From positions 52,779-116,778 of the forward strand of contig JAUJYZ010000608.1 of NCBI GenBank assembly GCA_033675265.1: a stretch of DNA of 64,000 nt, in the 5' to 3' direction. The position numbers and the translations under genes were made by a program. The first letter of the stretch is position 1. Every line of letters starts with the position of its first letter. The notes below the pieces were generated by a model, which ran no database searches, had not been told where the DNA came from, and was given only the letters and a program-made list of their open reading frames with translations. Of this stretch, positions 44,001 through 55,260 are shown in pieces. Source of the DNA: Actinostola sp. cb2023 (Eukaryota > Cnidaria > Anthozoa > Actiniaria > Actinostolidae).

Positions 44001-47000
44001 GGACACGTGTCCCATGAGTGGACACATCCCAAAGGTCCTGACAATATCTTTCTCCACTAAAACATTTATTTTTCCATCTCCTTTATATAGGCAGACACCT
44101 CCAGTAAGCAAGCATACAAACATGTATAATTTGGTCTCAAGGGTGCATCCTTATGGGGCCCACGGAGGGAGAGGGGCTAGTAGGGCTATAGTCCCACCAC
44201 ATTTTTGTCCACGGGGAGTAAATTTGTTAAAGAAATTTAGAAAATGGTATCGTCATTGCAACTTATAGGTCAAGAGAACTTGGAAAATGCATACAATAGA
44301 CCTCTTTAGCTTGTATGCAAATTGCCCATTTCAGATCATGTGATGTAAACATTGATATTCTCTGGAGAATTAGTCCTATCAATATGAACGAATAAATTTC
44401 AGAAATATAAAGGAACAATTCTCCAGAGAATATCAGTGTTTACATCACATGATCTGAAATGGGCAATTTGCATACAAGCTAAAGAGGTCGATTGACATAA
44501 CTTGTGTGGCAGCTTTAATATTATCCCAGTGAGCGAGGGACTCCCATATGAAAGTGTCAGGGATGCTCATTGGAAATGACCCCTAAAAGGTACCCGAGTC
44601 TCTTCCAAGCGGGCGTCACATCTTGTGGTTAATTTGCGATGCCTCAGAAGCTTTGCAAAACAAATGTTAGGGGGTCAAAATATAATTAACATCTGCAATT
44701 GTCATTATATTTTATTTGCTGAAAGACTGCATTTGCCCTAAAAGGTACCGACTTGGTGTCTTGGTGATGTTTTTAAATCTGAGACCCCCTTTAGAAGCAG
44801 TACCAAATCACAGATTTCAAACCCTAAAAGCTACGATGGCCATCTCCGTCACCTCATGTATTGTGGTCTTTAAACTATTTGGAAACATGGAAAATCATTT
44901 AAACATTAAGTGAAATGAGTTGCTAATGGTGAAACATGATTGTTTTACTAACATGTCATTTATCCAGTATACAGTGCACACAGGCTATGGGAAGTCATTC
45001 ATTCATAAATAATGAAAATGAAAAATGCCAGTTTTATCCTAGGCTAGTAATCTTGACAAGATCATGACAGATCTTGGATGATAATGTAATTTCTTTCAGG
45101 ATCAGACTGCAAGATCCTATAAGAGATCTGTCATTATCTTGGATTATTTTTGCCAAGATTCTCACCATGTGATCAGCTAGCATTGCATTTCTGTACAATG
45201 TACTTACAAGTATATTCATCTGGCCCCGGTTGCACAAAAGGTGAATAGCGCAATCCTATCCAACAGATAAAATTTATTGGATAGTTGTATCCATTGGATA
45301 GGACGTATCCAGTGGATAGGACGTATCCAGTGGATAGCGCTATATTCACCTTTTGTGCAACCAGGGCCTGACTGATTGCTACATGTACCTGTTGTGGTAC
45401 TCGGCTCTTATGTTCAGCTTCCATCCTTTCCTTCCTGACCACCAAATATCCTGCCAAACTCTCAACACCTTTGTCTTGACGCAGTACTGGTGATGGGACC
45501 TGCCATGAACAGGGAAATTTCACTTACATGTATCAGTTTCACCACACAATAAATGAGTTGTTATCAAGTTATTATCCATGATGTTTTACCTGGCAACATG
45601 TGGATGAAGTCTTCCATATACTTTCCTTATCCATACCAACAAGTATTTCCTCGCTATGTACCTAACATAAAGTGCAATGATCTAATCACAACAACAAATG
45701 ACATCCAACATTTTATAATAATTATTGTAAACCTATATAAACCTACTAATACTTTATGACCATGGATCCTGAGAACCTACATGTACCATGCAACAACTCA
45801 CAACTAACCAACAAAAACAAGAGCTTACTGACACCATACTGCCATGGAACCTACATGTACCATGCAACAACCCACAACAAACCAACAAAAACAAGAGCCT
45901 ACTGACACCATACTACCATGGATCCTGAGAACCTACCAACATCCCATAACCAACCAACAAAAACAAGAGCTTACTGACACCATACTACCATGGATCCTAC
46001 TGAGAACCTACCAACAACCCATAACCAACCAACAAAAACAAGAACCTACTGATACCATACTACCATGGATCCTACTGAGAACCTACCAACATCCCATAAC
46101 CAACCAACAAAAACAAGAGCTTACTGACACCATACTACCATGGATCCTACTGAGAACCTACCAACAACCCATAACCAACCAACAAAAACAAGAACCTACT
46201 GACACCTTACTACCATGGATCCTGAGAACCTACCAACAACCCACAACCAACCAACAAAAACAAGAACCTACTGACACCTTACTACCATGGATCCTGAGAA
46301 CCTACCAACAACCCACAACCAACCAACAAAAACAAGAACATACAGTACCGACCAGAACTAACTACCCCCCTGCGTTCATTTGCGTTCAATTTGCGTTCAT
46401 TTGAAATAAATGCAAAACGAACTCTGCGTTCGTTTGTGTTCAATTTTGCGTTCATTTGGAGTGAACACAAAACAAACGCAGAGTTTATTTTGCGTTCATT
46501 TGGAGTGAACGCAAAACAAACGCAGAGTTCATTTTGCATTTGTTTGGAGTGAACGCAAAACAAATGCAGCATTCATTTTGCATTCATTTGGAGTGAACGC
46601 AAAACAAACGCAGAGTTCATTTTGCATTCATTTGGAGTGAACGCAAAACAAACGCAGAGTTCATTTTGCGTTCATTTGGAGTGAATGCAAAACAAACGCA
46701 AAACAAACGCAAAACAACCTCTGCGGAAATATAATACGCATCGAGATCAAGACCATGAGAAAATTTTCCACTTACGCCCGAATTTGTATAATAAACATTG
46801 AAACGAAACGTCGCCTCGGTTATCATCGTTTATAAATGAATTAATGCCACAGTACCGATCTAAACTATTAAACTTCAAACAAGCGTTTGTTTTCAAAAAT
46901 CTACGTTTGTTTGGAGCAGAGCAGAACGGGAACAAACAAATGTAAACAACGTACTAGTAAATCAATTTAAAAGTACAAAACAAACCCCAACATCTGAACA

Positions 47001-48553
47001 CGTTCATGTAGATTACAAGTGGAATTTCTGCTTCTGAATTTTCATATTTTGTATATCTTTGGAATGATCTAAAAAGTGTTCTTGATCTTCAATTGGAAAT
47101 TTAACTTTTTGCACTCTGAAGAGTAAACTTGCCGAAGCCATCCGCCATTTACTCCCTTGTCATCTTAATTAGAAGTTTCTTTGTGTGAGGTGACACATAT
47201 CTTGGCGCCAAGTGTCTAGTCAATGTCTAGTCTAGTTGTGTTTCTTTGCAATTACATGAAAACCATTGTCATCTGTCGTCGAGGGACGAACGATGTGCTT
47301 TAGATTTAAAAAACTTTGTGTTACCTGATCAGTTATATAATACATGTAACTTCGCGTTTGAGTATAGTTTAATAACTTAATGGTTTGAGAATAAGCTTCG
47401 ATCGGTATTGTATTTTGCGGAAGGAGTCGAGGACCTATATTTACCACTTCGAAGATACAAACTCAGAGTTCATTTTGCATTCATTTTGAGCAAATGCAAA
47501 ACAAATGCAGCGTTCATTTTGCGTTCATTTTGAGCAAGCGCAAAACAAATGCAGCGTTCATTTTGCGTTCATTTTGACTGAACGCAAAACAAACGCAAAT
47601 GTTCATTTTGGTATTGAACGCAGATGAACGCGAGGGGGGTAGTTAGTTCTGGTCGGTACTGTACTGACACCATACTACCATGGATCCTGAGAACCTACCA
47701 ACAACCCACAACCAACCAACAAAAACAAGAACCTACTGACACCATACTACCATGATATGTACATGTAGATCCTGAGAACCTACCAACAACCCACAACCAA
47801 CCAACAAAAACAAGAACCTATTGACACCTTACTACCATGGATCCTGAGTACCTACATGTACCAACAACCCACAACGAACCAACAAAAACAAGAACCTATT
47901 GACACCTTACTACCATGGATCCTGAGTACCTACATGTACCAACAACCCACAACCAACCAACAAAAACAAGAACCTGCTGACACCTTACTACCATGGATCC
48001 TGAGTACCTACATGTACCAACAACCCACAACCAACCAACAAAAACAAGAACCTACTGACACCTTACTACCATGGATCCTGAGAACCTACCAACAACCCAC
48101 AACCAACCAACAAAAACAAGAACATACATTGTAATAACACCATAATAACATTGAGAATTCTGGGGGAGGAGGGAGAAATCAACCCTGTTCCAGAGCCAAA
48201 GTGAACATAAAATATACCTTTCCCAGACAGAATCAGTGATTTGTATACCCTGTTGCACTGACTTAGAGGCAAAAATCATACCCTTTTGAGTGGCACAACC
48301 CACTGGGAGTGTCTACAATGTACACTGTCAAGCGGCACATGCCCGTATAGTCCATACATACTGCATGGGAGTAATCCTCACCCCAGGGTTTCTCAAACAA
48401 TTTAATGACTGCTGAATTACAAGTAACTATTAATGTTGTATCATGTGCACCTTGGTTGCTAATACATTACCTTATCCTCAGTTCTTCTTGTCTGCCATTC
48501 TTATCCCACGTATAGTCTTGTGCTGTGGGTGCTTGCTTGGTGTGTATTGGTTT
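33995..48553 (-). CDS. SFI1: SFI1-like centrin-binding repeat protein, exons 1-15 seen
   Basis: Sfi1 proteins form a long helix that binds centrin along centrosomes, basal bodies or spindle poles. Minus-strand exons with GT-AG borders and compatible phases: 48,553-48,471; 45,499-45,389; 43,883-43,789; 42,529-42,412; 41,328-41,226; 40,543-40,441; 39,474-39,318; 38,324-38,273; 36,989-36,897; 36,458-36,361; 36,285-36,169; 35,891-35,811; 35,112-35,031; 34,865-34,773; 34,080-33,995. Translations repeat the W-rich motif of the family, for example KVLRVWQDIWW, KVWRSWRAYVMLRKA, HLRVWRKYMVYRKV, RWVWLQWMNAIEK, KVWKRWRNY, ALKLWNARWRRH, RVWRIWLKRC and ALQCWELYRKWREH. The first exon seen contains YTWDKNGRQEELRIR. 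The true first exon is not identified. Introns are full of tandem repeats. Family call is from repeat pattern only; orthology would need alignment. Confidence 0.75.
34591..34691. repeat. perfect hairpin
   Basis: ACGGAGTAAGTGACTTGTGA with its continuation is repeated inverted after a loop of about 20 bases (TTTGAAATTCAAAGAATC). MITE-like, intronic. Confidence 0.8.
35263..35470. repeat. GGAA microsatellite
   Basis: About 50 GGAA units, followed by less regular purine-rich AAGCAAGCAAG sequence to about 35,640. Intron of the SFI1-like gene. Confidence 0.97.
36552..36862. mobile_element. 311-bp MITE, TA flanks
   Basis: Arms of about 70 bp starting CAGCTAATTCAGAAAACGTT, inverted at the right end, with TA on each side (36,550; 36,863). 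Tc1/mariner-like by structure, between two SFI1-like exons. Confidence 0.88.
37144..37215. repeat. short triplication GTATTACCATAGTTC
   Basis: Three copies of GTATTACCATAGTTCNAAAG in tandem. Part of a larger repeat whose limits are unclear. Confidence 0.7.
37523..37650. repeat. hairpin element around CCGTAATACGGGC
   Basis: GTTTTTCCCGTAATACGGGC and TGATATTTTAC at the left are mirrored inverted at the right, with CTCGTCCCTTCGGGACTCG as a smaller stem in the middle. Confidence 0.75.
38600..39167. repeat. 22-bp minisatellite
   Basis: About 25 copies of GTAGACTGTCAGTAGGTTGTTG with few variants (GGCTGTTGGTAAG near the left). Uniform units with no unique spacers. Intron of the SFI1-like gene. Confidence 0.96.
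39501..39949. mobile_element. MITE with AAGCGCC-rich ends
   Basis: The left end GTAAATGCTCGATTAAGTGC is inverted at the right (GCTAAATCGAGCATTTACG); each end carries ATAAGCGCCCCC sub-repeats. The interior is AT-rich and non-coding. Confidence 0.8.
40713..41082. repeat. AAT microsatellite cluster
   Basis: AAT/TAA runs broken by ATG, ATT and a duplicated ATGGAAACTTTAA spacer. Non-coding; the long Ile/Asn frames over it are artefacts. Confidence 0.95.
42094..42252. mobile_element. palindromic MITE
   Basis: TTTGTAAATTAAAGATGCCT and ATCCAAAGTTTTG are mirrored at the right end. About 160 bp, intronic. Confidence 0.8.
43466..43562. repeat. hairpin element
   Basis: GAGAAAATATAAAGAACTCT and TAACAAGC are mirrored (GCTTGTTAAGAGCTC). 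The loop contains CGGCTACGCC, like other small coral-type foldbacks in this window. Confidence 0.7.
44299..44489. mobile_element. MITE with 80-bp inverted arms
   Basis: The left arm begins GACCTCTTTAGCTTGTATGC and continues through CAGATCATGTGATGTAAAC to TTCTCTGGAGAATT; the right arm is its inverse. Confidence 0.88.
45040..45165. repeat. imperfect inverted repeat with GATCTTG/CAAGATC motifs
   Basis: TAATCTTGACAAGATCATGA and AGATCTTGGATGATAATG have diverged complements at the right. Probably an old foldback element. Confidence 0.5.
45226..45369. mobile_element. MITE with GGTTGCACAAAAGGTGAATA ends
   Basis: CCGGTTGCACAAAAGGTGAA and ATAGCG are mirrored at the right end (CTATATTCACCTTTTGTGC); the interior has three GGATAGGACGTATCCAGT-type units. 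The same style of repeat is very common in coral genomes. Confidence 0.8.
45770..46340. repeat. approximately 72-75 bp minisatellite, left block
   Basis: Units contain CCATGGATCCTGAGAACC, CAACCAACCAACAAAAACAA and CTACTGACACC. The same array continues at 47,664-48,130; the two blocks are separated by a transposon. The plus frame (PWILRTYQQPTTNQQKQEP) stays open by unit size only. Confidence 0.93.
46343..47661. mobile_element. 1.3-kb DNA transposon inserted in the minisatellite
   Basis: Inverted ends CAGTACCGACCAGAACTAAC and TACCCCCCTGCGTTC are flanked by TA (46,341; 47,662). Sub-terminal tandem repeats of about 40 bp, TTGCGTTCATTTGGAGTGAA and CGCAAAACAAACGCAG, occur at both ends. No transposase frame; non-autonomous, Tc1/mariner-like by target choice. 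Confidence 0.88.
47664..48130. repeat. approximately 72-75 bp minisatellite, right block
   Basis: Continuation of the 45,770 array; here units often carry an extra TACATGTACC insert. Confidence 0.93.
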
Positions 48554-48654
48554 CTGCAGTCTTCAATTACATGTACATACAGTAATATGTATCTGATAGG
48601 GTTTTGTGAGTAGGGGTTGCTTCAGCTGAATTAGGGGTTTCAAGAAATTTCATT

Positions 48655-49704
48655 TTATGGCTAGAACTGATACTACAGGGACACAATGGTTAATCTAGTA
48701 CTTAGAGACTGTGTCTACAGGGACACATGGTTAATCTAGTACTTAGAGACTGTGTCTACAGGGACACAATGGTTAATCTAGTACTTAGAGACTGTGTCTA
48801 CAGGGACACATGGTTAATCTAGTACTTAGAGACTGTGTCTACAGGGACACATGGTTAATCTAGTACTTAGAGACTGTGTCTACAGGGACACATGGTTAAT
48901 CTAGTACTTAGAGACTGTGTCTACAGGGACACAATGGTTAATCTAGTACTTAGAGACTGTGTCTACAGGGACACAATGGTTAATCTAGTACTTAGAGACT
49001 GTGTGGTTAATCACTTAGAGACTGTGTCACATGGTTAATCTAGTACTTAGAGACTGTGTCACATGGTTAATCTAGTACTTAGAGACTGTGTCACATGGTT
49101 AATCTAGTACTTAGAGACTGTGTCTACAGGGACACATGGTTAATCTAGTACTTAGAGACTGTGTCACATGGTTAATACTAGAGACTGTACTACAGGGAGA
49201 CATGGTAGTACTACAGGGACACACATGGTCTACAGGGACACATGGTTAATCTAGTACTTAGAGACTGTGTCTACATGGACACATGGTTAATACTACTTAG
49301 AGACTGTGTCTACAGGGACACATGGTTAATCTAGTACTTAGAGACTGTGTCTACAGGGACACATGGTTAATCTAGTACTTAGAGACTGTGTCTACAGGGA
49401 CACATGGTTAATCTAGTACTTAGAGACTGTGTCTACAGGGACACATGGTTAATCTAGTACTTAGAGACTGTGTCTACAGGGACACATGGTTAATCTAGTA
49501 CTTAGAGACTGTGTCTACAGGGACACATGGTTAATCTAGTCTAGTACTGTGTTACAGGGACACAGACTGTGGTTAATCTAGTACTTAGAGACTGTGTCTA
49601 CACACATGGTTAATCTAGTACTTAGAGACTGTGTCTACAGGGACACATGGTTAATCTAGTACTTAGAGACTGTGTCTACAGGGACACAATGGTTAATCTA
49701 GTAC
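48655..49704. repeat. 41-bp minisatellite
   Basis: About 25 copies of TCTACAGGGACACATGGTTA plus ATCTAGTACTTAGAGACTGTG, with truncated units near 49,000-49,210 and 49,540. No spacers; upstream of the first SFI1-like exon seen. Confidence 0.96.
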
Positions 49705-49708
49705 TTAG

Positions 49709-50049
49709 TTCACCGATTGCCCCTAGAGCTCACGTGGTTGTACTTCATGTTACTGTCACCAAAAAGATCGGACATTGCCGTGAATTGCGTACAAACACAC
49801 TACTTTTGTACAGTTTATCGACTCGATTTAGATGTTCGATTCTCTAAATATTAACAAAATCTCGTTTATCAACCTTAGTTTAAATAGTTTTGCTAATATT
49901 TAGAGAATCGAAAAACGAAATCGAGTCGATATAACTGTACAAAAGTTAGTGCGTTTGTACGGCAATTCACGGGATCACTATGTCCGAACATTTTGGTGAC
50001 AGTAACATGAAGTACACACCACGTCGAGCGCTAGGGGCCAATCGGTGAA
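49709..50049. mobile_element. MITE with TTCACCGATTGCCCCTAG ends
   Basis: Arms of about 150 bp mirrored around 49,880 (GTTACTGTCACC, TACAGTTTATCGACTCGAT, TTCGATTCTCTAAATATTA). Non-coding. Confidence 0.88.
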
Positions 50050-50054
50050 TTTGA

Positions 50055-50165
50055 CCGAGCTTTCCGATCGGAATGACACATACCAGAAGCGCTCCTGCAC
50101 ATACCTTATTTTTTTTTCAAACCGGAATTCCGGTTTTTTTCCGAGTAAATGGTTAGCACCCCTGG
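50055..50165. mobile_element. half copy of the 53.1-kb MITE family
   Basis: GACCGAGCTTTCCGATCGGA through TTTTTCCGAGTAAATGGT matches the right half of the element at 53,118-53,383. Confidence 0.7.
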
Positions 50166-50203
50166 ACTAATATTAACCAGCCTTTGTTTGTGTTTTTTTA
50201 AAG

Positions 50204-50316
50204 GTGATAAACGCGATGATGAGAAGTAGCCGGCACTAACGAGAGTGTAACCAACAGTACTTCCAAACCTACTGAAGACAGTGTTGATCTACAGGCCACT
50301 TCTACTGAGGTATGGC

Positions 50317-50366
<50 letters not shown>

Positions 50367-52606
50367 TAATCATAAATAATAATTTATTACTTAAAAAACG
50401 CATTTCAAGTTTTTTTCGTAATAAACATTGCATACACGTTTTCTTTTGCCTTGTGTTTGTTCTTGATTTCAGGGCTTGCGGAGCAAGCTTAAAGGGGTCG
50501 CAATGACGATACCATTTTTTTAAATTTTCCGGCCTTTTCCACCATCATCATCAACTAACCACCATCACCACCTGACCACTATGATCATCCTCATCATCAT
50601 CCATCACTACCAAACCATCACCACCTGACCGCCATCATGGTCATCAATAACCACCATCACCGCCACCATCACCACCTGACCACTATCATCATCATCACTA
50701 CCAACCATCACCACCTGACCACTATGATCATCACCACCTGACCACTATGATCATCATCATCCATCACTACCAACCATCACCACCTGACCGCCATCATCGT
50801 CATCAATAACCACCATCATCGCCACCATCACCACCTGACCACTATCATCATCATCACTAACCACCATCACCACCTGAACCACTATCATCATCATCACTAA
50901 CCACCATCACCACCTGACCACTATGATCATCATCACTAACCACCATCACCACCTGACCACTATGATCATCATGCCCACCTGACCACTATCATCATCATCA
51001 CTACCAACCATCACCACCTGACCACTTATCATCATCCATTATTACAACCACTGCTACATGTTTTAGTATTGTAGTGTCAATGCTAAACATATTCTTCCTC
51101 TAGACAAACTTGAGTTCGAGCTGGTTGACAGACGACAAGGACAACATCCATGAAGCTACAAGCGACACCATTGGCCTCTCACTAGATCAACTGCGTCACA
51201 TCTATCATCTCAAAGTAGCGCACTATAAACAAGAAGCTGATGCAGCCAAGATGAGCTCACAACTGCTGACCGACAAATTAGCTGTAGAAACATCATCAAG
51301 GACAGAGGCTCAGGTATGTTCAAATCGTAAAAATGAAGAATGAATTATAAAGCCTACAGTAGTTTCCACTACAACGCAAAGAAAGCGTGTGTAAACGAAC
51401 CGAAGCAAGCATAAACGTAGACACAAACAAATGATATTATAAAAGAACTATGATATAACGCGCGCTCTGATTGGCCAAAGGATGCGTATTCCGCGACGAG
51501 AGCACATAGCATCGCGCGCGCAGATATTCACATTTTTGTAACGAACAAATTGAAAACTTGCCTTAAAATCATAATTGTATTTTTATTAGAAATAGAAAAC
51601 TTGTCCTCTGTGCTATGTGCAGATTTAATTATAGCACTTGGGGACTGATCGAGTGCTTCTCCTAACACTTCTCTCGTATTTTGATCAGTCCCTCGCGTAC
51701 TCTATAACTGCACATAGCACGCGCGCGGGTTTTCTATTTCTTCAACAAATTGATCACTGTGCTTATGCTTGCGTCAGACTTTTGTTCTCATCAGTGCACA
51801 GTGAAAGAAAGTCTCTTGTGCTTGCCCTTGTATTTGCATCGCTAGTCTGTCAATAGGTATCACATCAGTTTTATCATTTTTATCAGAAACTGAACTGGAA
51901 GCCGTTTTTTTTTTAAAAGAAGAATAAGGAACTCACATATCCACAGTCCAACAACTCGTCGCTCAAGTTCACTCGCTGCATTCACAACGGCACACCTCTT
52001 CTCCACCCCTCACGGGTTACGACTCAGTTCCAGTACCTCATCGTCCATGTCCATCAACTCAACACTGACTCCAAAACACATGCCTACATCAGGTGAGGTG
52101 TCAGGTTTCATTTTAGTTTGATATTTTTTGCATTGGGAAGATGAAGGTTTTGCGCGCTAAAATACCCAGATTTTAACCCAGATTTTTTCATTAATCATTC
52201 AGGGTCATTAAAGGAAAAATCCCGGTGAGCCACCCGATGTTGCCATTCATTTCCACCGCCCCCCGATCGCGCCAAGTCCAAAACCCACTCCCGCCAGAAC
52301 AGTCTCGATAGCTGGTCATCGTCTGTGTCTGGCGCCAAGTTAGCAACAAGTTTCGACAAGAGTGAAGTCCTGTCAGGATGTCTAGATGACCTGGAATTGT
52401 CAGATTCCAAGCGTCCACCCACCCCCCACAGGAATTCCTTCGTTTTGTGTTCGACAATTCCAACACCTCGGATTATTTCATTGCAACCGAGAGATAGTAG
52501 TGACTCTACAGTTACCGCTGACGTGAGTGAATCTGCGTTTTCTATGACAACGACTAGCGATGAAATTAGTAACAAGGCCTCGAAGAATGAGGCAAATGGT
52601 CTTTGA
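50204..52606 (+). CDS. unrecognised host gene, four exons
   Basis: Exons with GT-AG borders and matching phases: 50,204-50,309, 51,104-51,313, 51,947-52,092 and 52,203-52,606 (TGA). Exon 2 reads WLTDDKDNIHEATSDTIGLS and a likely coiled coil (LDQLRHIYHLKVAHYKQEAD). Exon 3 reads LLHPSRVTTQFQYLIVHVHQ; it joins exon 4 as YIRVIKGKIPVSHPML. The C-terminus is Ser/Thr-rich (SWSSSVSGAKLATSFDKSE). Two one-base problems: near 50,220, and in a CCCCCC run near 52,263 where the open frame changes. Start exon not seen. No family recognised. Confidence 0.55.
50316..50370. repeat. AAT microsatellite
   Basis: About 15 AAT units at the start of an intron. Confidence 0.95.
50530..51030. repeat. CCATCACCACCTGACCAC minisatellite
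   Basis: Irregular 30-40 bp units built from ACCATCACCACCTGACCACT and ATGATCATCATC. Intronic. Confidence 0.92.
51436..51743. mobile_element. second copy of the foldback family in the Polinton TIR
   Basis: Inverted relative to 12,836-13,185: it begins ATTATAAAAGAACTATGATA, then CGCGCTCTGATTGGCC, and ends GTTTTCTATTTCTTC. The inner hairpin has diverged (TGTGCTATGTGCAG). Confidence 0.8.
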
Positions 52607-52828
52607 TATATAAATAAATAGTTTCAAATTAGAGAGTTTGTGGCGCGTGTCACGTGATGAAATTTCAAAGATTTTTATACTCGTCATCGTCAAGTTTACG
52701 CGCATGCGCAACCAGCATTGAATACTGAAGATAGTGATTACGGGAGTTTGTGTTTGAATTTACGCGACACAACCAAACTTTTGAGAAAGACAAACAGTTC
52801 TGTGTCTGTCATTTCGAATCATGTGGTA

Positions 52829-53109
52829 CAGTAAACCCCGCGATCTCAAGCACTCGGTCTCTAGAGGGGCAACGAACTGAATAATGGGAGCCCCCGAAAC
52901 AGCGAGGTCCAAATCCAAGGGATATACTTTTCGGTTCGAAATAGCGAGAAGTTCGAGATAACAGTGTTGAATGAAGACTTAAATGGTAAATATATAAATA
53001 ACCATAAAATAATTCATTGTGTCCAAATCCAAGAAATATGTACTTTTCTTTTAGAGAGAGCTAGGAGGTCGAGATAACGCACCGAACTCGAGATAGTGGG
53101 GTTCTACTG
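52829..53109. mobile_element. MITE with CAGTAAACCCC ends, TA flanks
   Basis: CAGTAAACCCCGCGATCTC at the left and its imperfect inverse (GAGATAGTGGGGTTCTACTG) at the right, between TA dinucleotides. The interior repeats TCGAGATAAC. Confidence 0.8.
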
Positions 53110-53117
53110 TAAAGATC

Positions 53118-53383
53118 AGGGGTGCTTACCATTTACTCGGAAAAACCGGGAAATTCCGGTTGGAAAAACAAATGATACATGTATGTGTCATTCCGATCGG
53201 AAAGTTTCGGAAAACTCGGTCTAGCGATTGAGGTAATCCACTTTTCCCGCTCTTTTCGTTTTTTTCCGTAGACGCGTGTACCGTTAGACCGAGTTTTCCG
53301 GAACTTTCCGATCGGAATGACACCTTTTTTTTTTCAACTGGAATTTCCTGTTTTTTCCGAGTAAATGGTACGTAAGCACCCCA
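53118..53383. mobile_element. palindromic MITE with GGGGTGCTTACC ends
   Basis: GGGGTGCTTACCATTTACTC and TTCCGATCGGAA are mirrored. It abuts the preceding MITE. Related pieces lie at 50,055 and (more distantly) 61,905. Confidence 0.85.
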
Positions 53384-54149
53384 GTGCTCAGTCCTTTTCA
53401 TAAACTTGCCGTGTCGCAGTATCTCAAGTCGGCTGCGCAGCGTCCTTGTGATGAGAAAAAAATCGAACAGATTACTCAAGTTTCACGATGTCACAACTCT
53501 TTTATTTTTATCAAATGGATGTTTTATGGTGAATTGACGTCCGCAATGAGACGCTTTTAGATTTTTTTCAATGCGCGTATTGCAAGCCTTTTTTTAGGGT
53601 CAAATTTAAATTTAATTTACATTTTTAATTATAGAACAAACAAATTTAATTGTAATTCTTAAAAGATTATTCTTGAAAATCAGATTTTTATAACTCATTC
53701 ACGAGTGGAAAACCGTCATTAGACACGTGACAAGCATGCATGACGACCTGGAATTCCATGCAACTTTACATCATGTTTTTAAACAGAAATCAGTATAAAA
53801 TACTGATTAGTGCTGATTGTCTCTCACGATTTTATCTAAAACAATTAGTTCTGATTTATATTTCGATCACTCGTATCCTAGCAACTACGTACTCGTATCT
53901 TAGCAACAGTTTATTTTATATGTTACTCAAAAGTCCTATTCACTATAATTAAAGATGGCGGCCTTACATGTACCCACAGTCCTTTGCGAACCTAAATCAG
54001 TACTACCACGGTAACTGTCTAACACGTTCCCATACATCAAGCAGGCAATGGCTTCATTTTGACAAGTTCTCAAAACACTTTGTTGTGGCGTGTCTGTGCT
54101 GTAACGTGTTTTTAAATGCGTGCAAAGGATTGTGGACAAGCTGCCATCA

Positions 54150-54325
54150 TACAAGCATCAAGAGTTCCAGACCTCCGGTACGCGCGCAATGCATTGTGAG
54201 ATTATTACAAAGGAAAAGTGAGCACCAAGTGAGCAAAAACATAGCTTGGGCTCCCTGTGTCTAGAATTGGTGCTCACTTTTCCTTTGTAATAACACCGGA
54301 AGTCTGGGAACTCTTGATGCTTGTA
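54150..54325. repeat. inverted-repeat element
   Basis: TACAAGCATCAAGAGTTCC and TTACAAAGGAAAAGTGAGCA are mirrored at the right (TGCTCACTTTTCCTTTGTAA). Confidence 0.8.
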
Positions 54326-54559
54326 TTAGTACAGTATGTATAGTCACGTATAGAATAATTACTCTATCGATTGTACCATAATGATCCAGAACATATGAAT
54401 ATTCCTTATTAGAAATAAATATTCTATACAATTCGTAAAATGTTGACCTATTCAGTGTTGCATGCATTCTCGGCATACCCTGCAGGGAAGGGGGGACCCT
54501 GAATACACTGCAGGGTGTCTAGGAGAAAGGAAACATGAGTACGTCGGGAAAACACTTAG

Positions 54560-54634
54560 CCTCCTAAAGCAGACGCGTGTCCAGGCTTCCGTTTTTACTA
54601 CACGGAAGCCTGGACACGCATCTGCTCGGAGGCT
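54560..54634. repeat. hairpin AGACGCGTGTCCAGGCTTCC
   Basis: A 30-bp stem: GCAGACGCGTGTCCAGGCTT pairs with its complement after a loop of about 10 bases. Confidence 0.8.
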
Positions 54635-54845
54635 AGAAAACACTATGCATTAACTTGTAAAATGGAACATAGTTGGTATAAGCCAACGACTGAGGATGCC
54701 CTGGTGCCCTTGGATCAGTCGTGGCCATAATAAAGCCAGGTTGCGTGCAGAGTAAACCTTTTCGTGGGTACTGACTCGATTTGTACTCGGTGGTAATGAC
54801 AGACTGTAGTATATATATTGGCCTAAGCTGCCGCAGTAGTCACTA

Positions 54846-55260
54846 TATAACAACCGGCCTCTACTGTAGAGGTCAGTCACCGTCAAAGAGGGCATACTAT
54901 TCTAGCTTCTCTCGCCGACATGATCCACAACCAAGACCATCCCTGTAAGGCAGCTGATATAGCGAAGGAGATAACCTTTTATCAAGTGGATAAGTATTAC
55001 AACGAGTTTAAGGTAGAGAATATAACTAAACATTAGCGAATTTGTAATACACCGTGTTCATCGTAGTCTCCCTCGCAGCCGTGCTAAGTGTCGTCACGCA
55101 ACGGCTGCTGCGAGGGAGACTATGTTCATCGGGGCGGTGACTTTCGCTCCTTACCACCGTATAAGGCCTAGCTATATGTTCTTAAACCAACTGGTGACCG
55201 CAAAAAATGTAGGGAAATTGCTAGCCTTTAATTTTCTTTGCTTCGAAGCAAAAAGAATAA
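54846..55260. repeat. dispersed segment, copy A
   Basis: ACAACCGGCCTCTACTGTAG to AACTAAACATTA, then AACCAACTGGTGACCGC to GCTTCGAAGCAAAAAG; both blocks recur in the same order at 61,705-61,895 and 62,257-62,330. The spacers between blocks differ: here a hairpin AGTCTCCCTCGCAGCCG, there a MITE. Confidence 0.8.

Noticed and set aside
45844..46404. PWILRTYQQPTTNQQKQE repeat protein
   Set aside because: The frame is open because unit lengths are near multiples of three; it breaks elsewhere in the array and is antisense to an intron.
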